From an uncultured Ruminococcus sp. (GTDB lineage Bacteria; Bacillota; Clostridia; Lachnospirales; Lachnospiraceae), in contig UQKK01000003.1 in assembly GCA_900541505.1 (NCBI GenBank), positions 108,160 to 172,159 on the forward strand: a stretch of DNA of 64,000 bases, in the 5' to 3' direction. The notes beneath the pieces are model-generated. The model had not been told where the DNA came from. It made no database searches and saw only the letters and a program-made list of their open reading frames with translations. How positions within the stretch are numbered: the stretch's first letter is position 1; every line of letters begins with the position of its first letter. This document shows, piece by piece, positions 1 to 7,919 of the stretch. Both the position numbers and the translations under genes were made by a program.

Positions 1-347
1 GCTTTGATTGCCGCTGAAAGGGTTTCATAGGTTTTTGTGATTTCCGGCATCATTTCCACAGCCCTGTTCCAGTCATTGCCTCGAAACGCCGCAACCTGCT
101 CAGTCAACAGGGCAAACAATTCTGTCATAGAAAGATTGCCGGATATGCCTTTGAGCGTATGCGCCGCAGTCAGGGCAGCCTCCTGCTGTCCGGCAGCGAT
201 TGCCGCCGCCAGTTTTTCATAGTTGGTATCGTCTAAAAACTTTTTCAGAAATCGTTCCAATAGAGTCTCGTTTCCCATGAACCGTTCCAGAGCGTTGGGT
301 ACATCGATTCCCGCCTCTTTTAGTCTTTCTCTCATCAATTCTTGCAT
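1..347 (-). CDS. Hpt domain phosphotransfer protein (partial, 3' end outside window)
   Basis: The minus-strand frame opens at ATG 347 (MQELMRERLKEAG), preceded by a good ribosome binding site (GGGAGGAT on the minus strand), and reads open to base 1, giving 115 codons without a stop. It contains AAHTLKGISGNLSM, the classic Hpt motif whose His accepts phosphate from a response-regulator receiver domain in His-Asp relays. The surrounding sequence is helical and Ala/Leu-rich, as expected for the Hpt four-helix bundle. What can be seen is about one whole Hpt domain, so the protein is probably a small stand-alone phosphotransfer protein, but a longer C-terminal part beyond the window cannot be excluded. 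Its partner kinase or regulator would lie to the left. It is divergent from the two-component operon that starts at 654; whether they interact is unknown. Confidence 0.85.
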   Translation of the reverse strand, partial: MQELMRERLKEAGIDVPNALERFMGNETLLERFLKKFLDDTNYEKLAAAIAAGQQEAALTAAHTLKGISGNLSMTELFALLTEQVAAFRGNDWNRAVEMMPEITKTYETLSAAIK

Positions 348-486
348 TGTATTATCCTCCCATCCTTTAGGAATACAACCATTGTACATGAAACGGTACA
401 TGATTTCAATGTCCGCTTCGATGATTCACTGCGAAATCGCAGCTATTTAATAATGGAGAGAGGGGACAACGCTGCGGAAGCGGCAA

Positions 487-502
487 TCACAATTTTGTGA
501 TT
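487..502. promoter_or_regulatory. Palindromic operator candidate, copy 1
   Basis: TCACAATTTTGTGATT is an inverted repeat (AATCACAA/TTGTGATT when the two bases before it are included). A one-mismatch copy of all 16 bases sits at 2341-2356, before the ABC transporter gene of the same module. Repetition at the two promoters of one regulatory module suggests a binding site for the module's own response regulator. A small terminator for leftward transcripts is an alternative for this copy, since a T-rich run follows. Confidence 0.5.
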
Positions 503-513
503 ATTCTTTTCCT

Positions 514-544
514 TTGATTCTTACTCCAAAAACTATGATACAAT
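514..544 (+). promoter_or_regulatory. Candidate sigma-A promoter of the two-component operon
   Basis: A TTGATT -35-like element at 514-519 and TACAAT at 539-544 are separated by 19 bp, longer than the 17-bp optimum. Non-ideal spacing would suit a promoter that needs an activator, and the palindrome at 487-502 lies just upstream. Confidence 0.4.
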
Positions 545-653
545 AGGGGAAATATGCGGGAGTGATTTTGCAGTTTTATGTCAGAAAAGGGGCAGGATAT
601 AACTGGTCTCAGACAAAATTGTATTCCTATTCCCGCGGTACGGGAGGCTTGGG

Positions 654-1331
654 ATGCAAAGAATTTTAATTGTCGAGGATGACTGGGAATTAAATACAGG
701 GCTTGCTTATATGCTGGAAAAGGAAGGCTTTGAAGTTGCCAGCGCCCACTCTGTCAGGGAAGGGAAAGAACGATATCGGGACGGGGGAGCGGATTTGGTG
801 CTTCTGGATGTAAATCTGCCGGACGGAGAGGGTTTTTCTTTTTGCCAATGGATGCGCACTATGGGAAAGGTGCCGGTACTGTTTCTGACTGCGCGGGATT
901 TGGAGGAAGATGTGCTTACCGGGTATGAACTGGGAGCAGAGGACTATGTGACAAAGCCCTTTTCTATGAAAATCCTTTTAAAGAAGATTGACGTCATTCT
1001 CAAAAGGACAAAGGAGAACACAGAGGCTGCCTTTGATGACGGATTTCTCATTGTAGATTTAGAGAAAGCGCAGGTGCGAAAAGGCGGTGCTAAGGGGGAG
1101 GAGTTGAGTGTGACACCGACAGAGTTTCGGATTCTGCGGGAATTTTTGTCCCATCCGGGACAGCTTATGACCTATGAGGTGCTGCTTGAGAGACTGTGGG
1201 ATTTGGGAAACCAGTTCGTGGACAAACATGCCCTTGCTGTCAATATAGGGCGGCTTCGCGGCAAGATAGAAGATGAGGAACACAAATATATTTCCAATGT
1301 ATATGGGATGGGATATCAATGGATTGGTTAA
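654..1331 (+). CDS. OmpR/PhoB-family response regulator
   Basis: A 225-residue DNA-binding response regulator. The N-terminal receiver domain (about 1-115) has the acidic pocket E8/D9/D10, phosphoacceptor D52 in LLDVNLPDG, T79 in FLTARD and K101 in TKPF. The C-terminal winged helix (about 130-225) has the usual PTEFRIL and a final VYGMGYQW strand. The start at 654 follows GGGAGGCTTGG. The gene overlaps the kinase start by 13 bp and is followed by an ABC exporter, the order seen in peptide-antibiotic sensing modules such as BceRS or VirRS. It probably activates the exporter, possibly through the shared palindrome upstream of both. The inducer cannot be read from the sequence. Confidence 0.93.
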   Translation: MQRILIVEDDWELNTGLAYMLEKEGFEVASAHSVREGKERYRDGGADLVLLDVNLPDGEGFSFCQWMRTMGKVPVLFLTARDLEEDVLTGYELGAEDYVTKPFSMKILLKKIDVILKRTKENTEAAFDDGFLIVDLEKAQVRKGGAKGEELSVTPTEFRILREFLSHPGQLMTYEVLLERLWDLGNQFVDKHALAVNIGRLRGKIEDEEHKYISNVYGMGYQWIG

Positions 1332-2257
1332 AGATAGTTACAGTGCTGACATTACTCTTTTCAGGATATATGGCATGGCGGCAGTACCGACTAAAAAAAG
1401 ATGTCTATGATTTTGCGCGAAAAATAGAAGAGAGTCTGGATGCAGTTATTATGGGGAAAAGGATGCAAAGCGCGGAGGAGATAACGGATACGCTTTTTGG
1501 CAGGGTAAATGAAAAACTGGCAAGAGCAGAGGATATCTTGGAGTCAAAGGAGAGAGAAAGCCTGGAGGGAAAGCGGCAGATGAAGGAGCTGATATCCGAT
1601 ATTTCCCACCAGACGAAGACGCCTATTGCCAATCAGAAGCTCTGTCTGGAGGTTTTAAAGCAGGAAGGGTTAAGTGCAGAAGGGCGGATGTTCTTAGAGC
1701 GGCTGGAGCAACAGACAGACAAGCTGGATTTTCTTTTGCAGAGTTTGGTGAAAATGTCCCGGTTGGAGACGGGCGTCATCCAGATTCAGAAAAAAGAGGC
1801 GGACCTCATTTACACCATCCGGCAGGCGGTGTCGGGGATTGTCCCGGCAGCGGCAAAAAAGAAGATTTCTCTCTGTGCGGAGATGGAGGAATATCTGAAT
1901 GTATTCCACGACGTCCGCTGGACGGAGGAAGCGGTGCACAATCTATTGGACAATGCGGTCAAATATACCCAGGAAGGCGGTAATATCTCGCTTTTTATTA
2001 AGAAGAGAGAGGTGTTTACCGAGCTGCATGTGAAGGATTCGGGGAAAGGAATCGCAGCGGAGCGGCAGGCGTCCGTCTTTTATCGATTTTACAGGGAGCC
2101 GGAGGTACACAAGATGGAGGGTGCCGGGATTGGGCTGTATCTGACCCGGAAGATTATGGAACTGCAGGGCGGTTATGTGACAGTGGACTCCGCTGTGGGA
2201 GAAGGAGCGGATTTTACACTTTATTTTCCCAACGACCGTTCTGTGAGGAGGGACTAA
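1319..2257 (+). CDS. Sensor histidine kinase, short-sensor type
   Basis: A 312-residue kinase with one clear N-terminal membrane segment (about 5-20) and then a cytoplasmic linker, so almost no extracellular sensor. The dimerisation domain carries the phospho-accepting H97 in DISHQTKTPIANQ. The catalytic domain has the N box (HNLLDNAVKYT), G1 (DSGKGI), F box (FYRFYRE) and G2 (GAGIGLYLT). The start overlaps the response regulator by 13 bp, implying translational coupling. Kinases without a sensor domain that sit next to an ABC exporter often take their signal from the transporter. That is an inference here; a usual BceS-type kinase has two membrane segments, whereas only one is seen. Confidence 0.92.
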   Translation: MDWLKIVTVLTLLFSGYMAWRQYRLKKDVYDFARKIEESLDAVIMGKRMQSAEEITDTLFGRVNEKLARAEDILESKERESLEGKRQMKELISDISHQTKTPIANQKLCLEVLKQEGLSAEGRMFLERLEQQTDKLDFLLQSLVKMSRLETGVIQIQKKEADLIYTIRQAVSGIVPAAAKKKISLCAEMEEYLNVFHDVRWTEEAVHNLLDNAVKYTQEGGNISLFIKKREVFTELHVKDSGKGIAAERQASVFYRFYREPEVHKMEGAGIGLYLTRKIMELQGGYVTVDSAVGEGADFTLYFPNDRSVRRD

Positions 2258-2428
2258 GCAGTGCCGCCATATTGAAAAGACCTGGGGCTTCGCAGTTTTG
2301 AAAAGACATAAGTCAGGCGGTTTTGAAATAGCAGAAAGTCTCACAGTTTTGTGATTGTTTTTAGTTGAGACTGGTTTGTGATTTTTGCGTAATACAATAA
2401 AAGCAGAACAGAAGAAGGAGGCAAACCA
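2258..2428. promoter_or_regulatory. ABC operon control region with direct repeats
   Basis: The gap contains a run of related boxes, CAGTTTTG (2293), CGGTTTTG (2318) and CAGTTTTG (2344), at 25-26 bp steps, so on about the same face of the helix every two to three turns. The last one overlaps the TCACAGTTTTGTGATT palindrome. A TACAAT -10 candidate lies at 2393-2398 with no good -35 at 17 bp. This is consistent with an activator-dependent promoter giving the exporter genes their own transcript. Confidence 0.45.
2341..2356. promoter_or_regulatory. Palindromic operator candidate, copy 2
   Basis: TCACAGTTTTGTGATT matches the copy at 487-502 in 15 of 16 positions. It lies about 40 bp before a TACAAT -10 candidate of the ABC transporter gene, a normal place for an OmpR-family activator site. 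Confidence 0.5.
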
Positions 2429-3160
2429 ATGGAATCATGGATTGTGAGGACAGAACATCTGAAAAAACATTATAAATTGGGAAGCAACACAGTGAAAGCC
2501 CTTGATGGGGTGGACTTCCGCGTGCGGGAGCGGGAATTTGTGGCGTTGATTGGAAAATCGGGAAGTGGAAAGAGTACCCTGCTGCACATGATTGGAGGGC
2601 TGGATACGCCCACTTCCGGGGATGTGTACGTGGCGGGAAAACGGCTGGCTTCCATGAAGCGGGAGCAGCTCGCCATTTTCCGCAGGAGAAAGGTGGGTTT
2701 CGTCTTTCAGAGTTACAATCTGGTGCCGGATTTGAATGTATATGAAAATGTGACCCTGCCTGTGGAATTGGACGGAAGGAAGGTTGATAAGGAGTTTGTA
2801 AGGGAGATACTGCATGTTTTGCAGCTGGAGGAAAAGCGGGAAGCGCTTCCTAATACCTTATCCGGCGGACAGCAGCAGAGGGTGGCGATTGCACGCGCCA
2901 TTGCCGCTAAACCGGCCATCATTCTGGCGGATGAGCCAACGGGCAATCTGGACACAGCCGCCAGTCACGATGTAATGGGACTTTTGAAAGTTGTAGCAAG
3001 GCAGTTTCAGCAGACGGTAATCCTCATCACACACGACCAGGACATCGCGCAGATGGCGGACCGGATTGTGCGAATCGAGGACGGGAAGATTTTGCCTTCT
3101 GTCCGGGAAAAAACAGGGGAAGGCACAGGAAAGGCAGGTGGCGGATATGCTGAGGAATGA
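2429..3160 (+). CDS. ABC transporter ATP-binding protein (LolD/MacB/BceA type)
   Basis: A 243-residue ATPase. It has Walker A GKSGSGKST (about 42-50), the Q-loop in FVFQSYNLVP, signature LSGGQ (about 144-148), Walker B IILADEPTGNLDT and the H-loop in LITHD. The NLVPDLNVYENV region is typical of the MacB/LolD subfamily that partners FtsX-like permeases. A strong AAGGAGG precedes ATG 2429. The gene overlaps the permease start by 14 bp, so the two should be made together as an exporter or as a mechanotransmitting complex. Given the two-component genes upstream, a role in sensing or resisting envelope-active peptides is likely but not shown. Confidence 0.94.
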   Translation: MESWIVRTEHLKKHYKLGSNTVKALDGVDFRVREREFVALIGKSGSGKSTLLHMIGGLDTPTSGDVYVAGKRLASMKREQLAIFRRRKVGFVFQSYNLVPDLNVYENVTLPVELDGRKVDKEFVREILHVLQLEEKREALPNTLSGGQQQRVAIARAIAAKPAIILADEPTGNLDTAASHDVMGLLKVVARQFQQTVILITHDQDIAQMADRIVRIEDGKILPSVREKTGEGTGKAGGGYAEE

Positions 3161-5696
3161 CAACCAGGAAATCATTCGCCGTCTGGCAGGACATTCTCTG
3201 AAAAATAACCACCGAAGGACTCTGATTATGGGGCTGGCTGTGGTGCTCTCATCGTTCATGCTTTTCAGTGTGTTTACAGTAGGTATCACGTATTTTAACA
3301 TGCTGCGTTTACAAAATATCCGCCTGGGCGGCTCAGAGGAAGATGCGGTCATGTACGGCATGACGGAGGAACAGAAGGAAAAACTAGAAGCAAATCCTGA
3401 TATTGAGAAAATCGGAATCGCCGCAGTTTCGGGGTATGTGGAATCCACAGACAGGGATGATACCATCAATGTAGGGCTGATGTGGGCGGATGAGACATAC
3501 TGGGAGGAGATGATGGCTCCTGCCAGAAAGTATGTAAAAGGCGCATACCCCAAAGAGAAAAATGAAATCATGGTGACAAAGGCGGCTTTAAAAGAGTGCG
3601 GCTATGAGGAACTCTCTGTGGGAGATACTTTTGTGATGACCTGGGGAGACGCGCAGTGGCAGCCTCATACCGAAGAATTTGAGATTTCCGGTATCTGGGA
3701 GGGCTATGGGACAAAGAAAGTCTTCTATGTATCAGAAGAATTTTATCAAAACAGCGGGTATGAACTGTCTGAGGTGTCATCGGGCAGATATTTTATCGAT
3801 TTCAAGCAGAGATTTATCAGTGAAAAAGAACAGAAAGCGTTTATTGAGGGGATGAATCTGGAAAAGCAGCAGAATATTTTCTTTTCTGTCACTGCTGCGG
3901 AGTCGATTCCTGTTTTTCTGGGGCTGTGCGGGATTGCGCTGTCTACCTGTCTGTGTGCCTACCTTTTAATCTACAACATCCTCTATCTCGCTGTGTCGGG
4001 AAATGTCCGGTATTATGGACTTCTACAGACGGTGGGAATGACGGGGCGGCAGGTGAAATCCCTGATTCGCCGCCAGATGCTTTTGGTCGGAGGAGCGGGG
4101 ACGGCAGGAGGAATCTGCCTGGGGATACTGGTTTCCTTTTTCCTCATCCCCTCTATCGTAAGGTTTTTAGGTGTAAGAGCAAAAGGGATAGGGGAGATTG
4201 AAATTTCCTTCCATCCGGCAGTTTTTTTGATTACAGTGGCATTGAGCGCTCTGACCATCTACATGGGGAGCAGAAAACCCGTGCGCATGGCGGAATCCAT
4301 TTCTCCGGTGGAGGCGGCGAGCTATCGGTCTTCAGGTGGAAGAAAGGACACGCGCAGGACAAAGGACGGAAACCTCCTGAAAAAGATGGCATGGAATCAG
4401 ATTACAGGCAACGGGAAACGTTCTGCGGTCATCATTTTCTCTATGGGGATGGGGCTGTCCATTTTCCTCTGTCTCGTGACTATGATTCACAGTCAGGGAC
4501 CGCGCACCTTCGTGTCCAATTATATGAACATGGACATTACAGTGGAAAATGATACCCTGAAAAAAGAAAGCCATGACGACTGGGTACAGCTCATGGACAG
4601 TCCGTTTTTGGAAGATATCCGAAAGAGCGCAGGAGTTGGCGAGGTAAACCCGGTTCATGTCATGGAAATCATGATTCCATGGGAACCGGATTTCGCGGAT
4701 ACATGGATGAGGGAAGAATTCGCCATGTGGATGCGGGAGCCCTATGAGGGAAAATATGAGCAGGAGTATAAGGAACATCCTGAAAATTTCGGAACATTTC
4801 TCGTGGGAATCAATGAGCGGGATTTCGATTTTCTCAATGAAAACCTGGAAAATCCGGTGGATAAAGAGGCGTTTGAAGCGGGCAGGATATGTATCCTCTA
4901 CCGCAACGGACTGGAGTTTGAGACGGAAGACCTGGCGGGAAAAGAAGTGACCTGTGCTGTCTATGGAAACAGAGAAATGACCTGTACCTTCGAGATTGCA
5001 GGACTTACCGATGAAAGCTATTACAGCGGTTCCATGCTGGGCTTTCCTCCGGCGGTCATTGTAAGTGATAAGACCCTGGAGACATTTTCGCAGGAGGCTT
5101 TCGCACAAGGAGTCGGGAATGCCCTGACTTATGTATCAAAATTTTCCGCGCGCTATGACGAGAGTTACGATGCAGAAACAGAAGAAGCCGTCCTTTCCTG
5201 TATAGAAAAGAGTCCTCACGCCAATGATTTCTCCTACAGCTCTAAAATCCAGGAGTTAAAGAACGTGGAAGCAGCGCAGGGAAATATGATGGAGGTGGGA
5301 ATCGGAGTGGCTCTTATCCTCGCTTTCATCGGAATTTTAAACTATATCAATACTGTGGTGGGGAACATCCAGAACCGCCAGATGGAACTGGCTATTTTAG
5401 AAAGTGTGGGGATGACGCAGAAACAGATGAACCGCATGCTTGTCTTAGAAGGTGTCTTCTTTGCCGCGGGTTCTCTGGCGTTTACGGGAACGGTGGGACT
5501 TGGCATCACGTATGTGGTCTATCAGTCCATGAACTATATGGGAGCAGGGTTTATGGTGCCGATACTCCCGGTGATTTTTATGATTCTGTTTATCCTGGGC
5601 GTGTGTATTGTCATCCCCGTTGTCTCCAGATATGTGGTGACGAAGAACGGAAGTGTGGTGGAGCGCATACGAGGAATCACTCACTTGTCCGTATAA
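3147..5696 (+). CDS. FtsX-like ABC transporter permease
   Basis: An 849-residue permease. The chosen start, ATG 3147 (MLRNDNQEIIRRLAGHS), has AGGTGG in front; an upstream TTG at 3066 would lie deep inside the ATPase gene. Eight hydrophobic segments are visible in two groups of four, one after the N-terminal LIMGLAVVLSSFMLF and the other near the C-terminus (VGIGVALILAFIGILNYI and following), with extracytoplasmic regions of roughly 190 and 220 residues. This is the duplicated FtsX architecture of macrolide or lipoprotein-type exporters rather than the 10-TM BceB layout, although the regulatory context is Bce-like. The final 16 bp overlap the convergent apbE gene. Confidence 0.9.
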   Translation: MLRNDNQEIIRRLAGHSLKNNHRRTLIMGLAVVLSSFMLFSVFTVGITYFNMLRLQNIRLGGSEEDAVMYGMTEEQKEKLEANPDIEKIGIAAVSGYVESTDRDDTINVGLMWADETYWEEMMAPARKYVKGAYPKEKNEIMVTKAALKECGYEELSVGDTFVMTWGDAQWQPHTEEFEISGIWEGYGTKKVFYVSEEFYQNSGYELSEVSSGRYFIDFKQRFISEKEQKAFIEGMNLEKQQNIFFSVTAAESIPVFLGLCGIALSTCLCAYLLIYNILYLAVSGNVRYYGLLQTVGMTGRQVKSLIRRQMLLVGGAGTAGGICLGILVSFFLIPSIVRFLGVRAKGIGEIEISFHPAVFLITVALSALTIYMGSRKPVRMAESISPVEAASYRSSGGRKDTRRTKDGNLLKKMAWNQITGNGKRSAVIIFSMGMGLSIFLCLVTMIHSQGPRTFVSNYMNMDITVENDTLKKESHDDWVQLMDSPFLEDIRKSAGVGEVNPVHVMEIMIPWEPDFADTWMREEFAMWMREPYEGKYEQEYKEHPENFGTFLVGINERDFDFLNENLENPVDKEAFEAGRICILYRNGLEFETEDLAGKEVTCAVYGNREMTCTFEIAGLTDESYYSGSMLGFPPAVIVSDKTLETFSQEAFAQGVGNALTYVSKFSARYDESYDAETEEAVLSCIEKSPHANDFSYSSKIQELKNVEAAQGNMMEVGIGVALILAFIGILNYINTVVGNIQNRQMELAILESVGMTQKQMNRMLVLEGVFFAAGSLAFTGTVGLGITYVVYQSMNYMGAGFMVPILPVIFMILFILGVCIVIPVVSRYVVTKNGSVVERIRGITHLSV

Positions 5697-6670
5697 TGGA
5701 GCGCGCCGTCATCCGTCACAAAGATGGCCTCCACTCCATCCAGAGTTTCGATGAATTCCATCCCTTTCTCAAGTCCCAGCGCGTAGCAGGTGGTACTTAA
5801 CGCATCGCCGTCCACCGAGCTGTCGGAGAGGATGGTAACCTGCAGAAGGTCATTCTCACAGGGATAGCCGGTGGCGGTGTCCAGGATATGGTGATAGATT
5901 TTGCCGTCCTTCTCAAAATAGCGTACGTAGTTGCCGGAGGAGACCACAGACTGGTCGCTGATTTCCAGTGTTGTCAATACTTCATTCTTTTCGGCAAAAG
6001 GCTTCTGGATGCCAATCTCAAAGGGAGTGCCGTCGTAATGACCTCCCAGAGCGAGTACATTACCGCCCAGATTGATGAGGGCGTGCTCCACGCCGGAATC
6101 CTGGAGAAATTCTTTTAAGCGGTCTGCGATGTACCCTTTGGCAATGCCGCCCAAGTCAATCTGTGCCTGGGGGTCAGTCAAGGTGACCGTATTGCCCTCA
6201 ATTTTTACATTTCTATCATCCACATGGGAGAGCGCCTCTGACAGTGCGGCAGGGTCGGGGAGCGCTTTTTCTGTGTTGTCCTGGAACTTCCACAGACTGT
6301 TTACCGCGCCGATGGTGATGTCAAATTTTCCTTCAGAGAGTTCGCCGTAGTCAAGCCCTATCTGTATCAGAGCAGCCGTCTCTTCGTCCACCTCTACGGG
6401 TTTGCCCTGGGCGGCGTTGATACGGGAGACATCGCTGTCCTCTATGGTGCGGCTGAATAGCCTTTCATAGCGGCTGCACAGTTCTTCACACTCCTCCAGT
6501 ATCTCATCGCTTGCGCCCCAGGCGGTGACCTGTACGACCGTGTCAAAATAAAGCCCTGTGAACTGCTGCCTCTCGCTTTTTGGAGGAGTGGAACAGCCGG
6601 ACAGCACAGCGGGACAGAGTAGGATAAGGGTACATATACAAAACAGAAAGGATTTCAGCCTGATTTTCAT
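5681..6670 (-). CDS. apbE: FAD:protein FMN transferase, lipoprotein
   Basis: A 329-residue ApbE-family protein that attaches FMN to Thr residues of partner flavoproteins such as Rnf/Nqr subunits or FMN-binding extracytoplasmic reductases, using FAD and Mg. An N-terminal signal ends in a lipobox (VLSGC, Cys26), so it should be anchored outside the membrane. Family motifs include DIGGIAKGYIAD-like IDLGGIAKGYIAD, INLGGNVLALGG and the C-terminal DGDALSTTCYALG. GAGGTG precedes ATG 6670. Its 3' end runs 16 bp into the convergent permease gene. No flavinylation target is coded nearby; the divergent NusG-II and Gx genes are common companions of ApbE in clostridia. Confidence 0.93.
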   Translation of the reverse strand: MKIRLKSFLFCICTLILLCPAVLSGCSTPPKSERQQFTGLYFDTVVQVTAWGASDEILEECEELCSRYERLFSRTIEDSDVSRINAAQGKPVEVDEETAALIQIGLDYGELSEGKFDITIGAVNSLWKFQDNTEKALPDPAALSEALSHVDDRNVKIEGNTVTLTDPQAQIDLGGIAKGYIADRLKEFLQDSGVEHALINLGGNVLALGGHYDGTPFEIGIQKPFAEKNEVLTTLEISDQSVVSSGNYVRYFEKDGKIYHHILDTATGYPCENDLLQVTILSDSSVDGDALSTTCYALGLEKGMEFIETLDGVEAIFVTDDGALHYTDK

Positions 6671-6778
6671 TTTAACTCACCTCAGTATTTCATCGGTATC
6701 CTGATTTTGTGCAGAAACAGGACGGAAGTTTGTCTATAAACAAGAGTCCGTTTTCCCGCAGGCAGGAATCTGTCTCCC

Positions 6779-6807
6779 ATTATAATGGCTTGCCGGGAAA
6801 AGGACAA
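6779..6807 (-). promoter_or_regulatory. Promoter of apbE
   Basis: On the minus strand TTGTCC (complement of 6802-6807) and TATAAT (complement of 6779-6784) are 17 bp apart. This would give a leader of about 100 nt before apbE. The leader contains small inverted repeats but no riboswitch that I recognise. Confidence 0.55.
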
Positions 6808-6884
6808 GCAGTGTGCAGAAATTTTGTCGGTCTGTAAGAAAAAGACCTGAGGGGGAGTGGAGCTTTTCCCACTCGAACATGTGG

Positions 6885-6913
6885 TTGCATTCTAATTTGC
6901 GGTGTGCTATCAT
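6885..6913 (+). promoter_or_regulatory. Promoter of the NusG-II/Gx operon
   Basis: TTGCAT at 6885-6890 and TATCAT at 6908-6913 are spaced by 17 bp, with a TG just upstream of the -10 (extended -10). It reads into the gene at 6934, leaving a very short leader. Confidence 0.5.
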
Positions 6914-6933
6914 AATGCGTAAAGAGGTCAAAA

Positions 6934-7290
6934 ATGAAGAAAAATGATTGGATTTTAATTGGCATTGTCATCCTCATAGCTGCGGGTTTTTTCCTATTTC
7001 AGACATTTAAACCTAAGAGCGGCGTACAGGTGGTGGAAATCACCGTGGATGGGGAGATTTACGGTACCTATGATTTAGATGAGGAGCAGACGATAGAGAT
7101 AAACGGCACGAATACATTGGTCATCGAGGACGGAAAGGCGCAGATGGAAGAGGCGGACTGCCCGGACTTGCTCTGTGTGCATCAGAAGGCAATCTCAAAG
7201 GAAGGGGAGAGTATCATCTGCCTTCCGAATAAAGTGGTTGTCACCATACGCGGCGGAGAAGAGACAGAACTGGATGCGGTGACAAATTAG
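6934..7290 (+). CDS. NusG domain II-containing protein
   Basis: A 118-residue protein with one N-terminal membrane segment (WILIGIVILIAAGFFLF) followed by a small extracytoplasmic beta domain. The C-terminal half has the family pattern of a CPDLLCVHQ stretch followed by ICLPNKVVV. This matches the NusG domain II family found beside ApbE and Gx components in clostridia; it is not the transcription factor NusG. Two conserved Cys in CPDLLC suggest redox or metal binding, which is inference. The start has AAAGAGGTC in front. It is co-directional with the next gene, 18 bp apart. Confidence 0.85.
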   Translation: MKKNDWILIGIVILIAAGFFLFQTFKPKSGVQVVEITVDGEIYGTYDLDEEQTIEINGTNTLVIEDGKAQMEEADCPDLLCVHQKAISKEGESIICLPNKVVVTIRGGEETELDAVTN

Positions 7291-7308
7291 AGAAAGGCAG
7301 GAAGGACT

Positions 7309-7800
7309 TTGAAGAACCGGGCGGCATATTTCGGCGTATTTACAGCGCTGGCATTGATTTTCAGCTATGTGGAGACTTTGATTCCCATACAGTTTGGGAT
7401 ACCGGGAGTGAAGCTGGGGCTTGCCAATCTCATCATTGTTATCATGCTCTATAAAAGAAACGCCGGGGAGGCTTTGCTGCTCTCGGTCGTGAGAGTGGTT
7501 CTCTCAGGATTTTTGTTCGGCAGCTTGTTCAGTATTTTATATAGCCTGGCGGGAGGAATCCTAAGCCTTCTTGTGATGGCATTTTTGAAAAACAGAAAAT
7601 CGTTCAGCGTAATCGGTGTGAGTATTGCCGGAGGGGTATTCCACAATATCGGGCAGCTCATTGTGGCGATGGCAGTAGTGGAGACATTTGAGGTGGCATA
7701 CTATGTCCCGGTGCTTCTGGTGGCAGGATGTCTGACAGGCGCCCTGATTGGAATTGTATCAGACGCGGTATTGAAGCGTACAGCGCAGATACATCTGTAA
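7309..7800 (+). CDS. Gx transporter family membrane protein
   Basis: A 163-residue integral membrane protein with five or so hydrophobic helices. It begins at TTG 7309 after GGAAGG. The sequence ALIFSYVETLIPIQFGIPGVKLGLANL is characteristic of the Gx transporter family, which databases also label heptaprenyl diphosphate synthase component I. The family is related to ECF-transporter S components and is often coded beside NusG-II and ApbE genes, as here. The substrate is not known. The prenyl-synthase label is probably a historical misannotation, because the protein lacks the DDxxD motifs of prenyl transferases. Confidence 0.85.
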   Translation: MKNRAAYFGVFTALALIFSYVETLIPIQFGIPGVKLGLANLIIVIMLYKRNAGEALLLSVVRVVLSGFLFGSLFSILYSLAGGILSLLVMAFLKNRKSFSVIGVSIAGGVFHNIGQLIVAMAVVETFEVAYYVPVLLVAGCLTGALIGIVSDAVLKRTAQIHL

Positions 7801-7919
7801 GGCGCGGCGGACACGCGGATAAATCTATGCGGTAAGCATGGCGCAGGGAGATACGGATGCCGCTGTATAGTAGACACGGCGGGTACGCAGAGGCAGCGAA
7901 GTGGTAAAGGAGAAAAAAG

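Larger units (their letters stand above)
348..653. other. Divergent intergenic region between Hpt gene and two-component operon
   Basis: About 300 bases without a credible gene. It holds the Hpt ribosome binding site, the TCACA...TGTGA palindrome described separately, and a candidate promoter for the response-regulator gene. Short frames across it lack ribosome binding sites and resemble no family. The text GCGGAAGCGGCAATC near 474-488 resembles the 3' arm of the terminators that flank the GGDEF gene near 56 and 57 kb, which may be chance. Confidence 0.6.

Noticed and set aside
4332..5108. Minus-strand open frame (258 codons) inside the ABC permease gene
   Set aside because: Shadow of the permease; composition is typical of antisense translation and no motif is seen.
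7309..7800. Heptaprenyl diphosphate synthase component I
   Set aside because: The protein is a multi-helix membrane protein without prenyl synthase motifs; Gx transporter family fits better.
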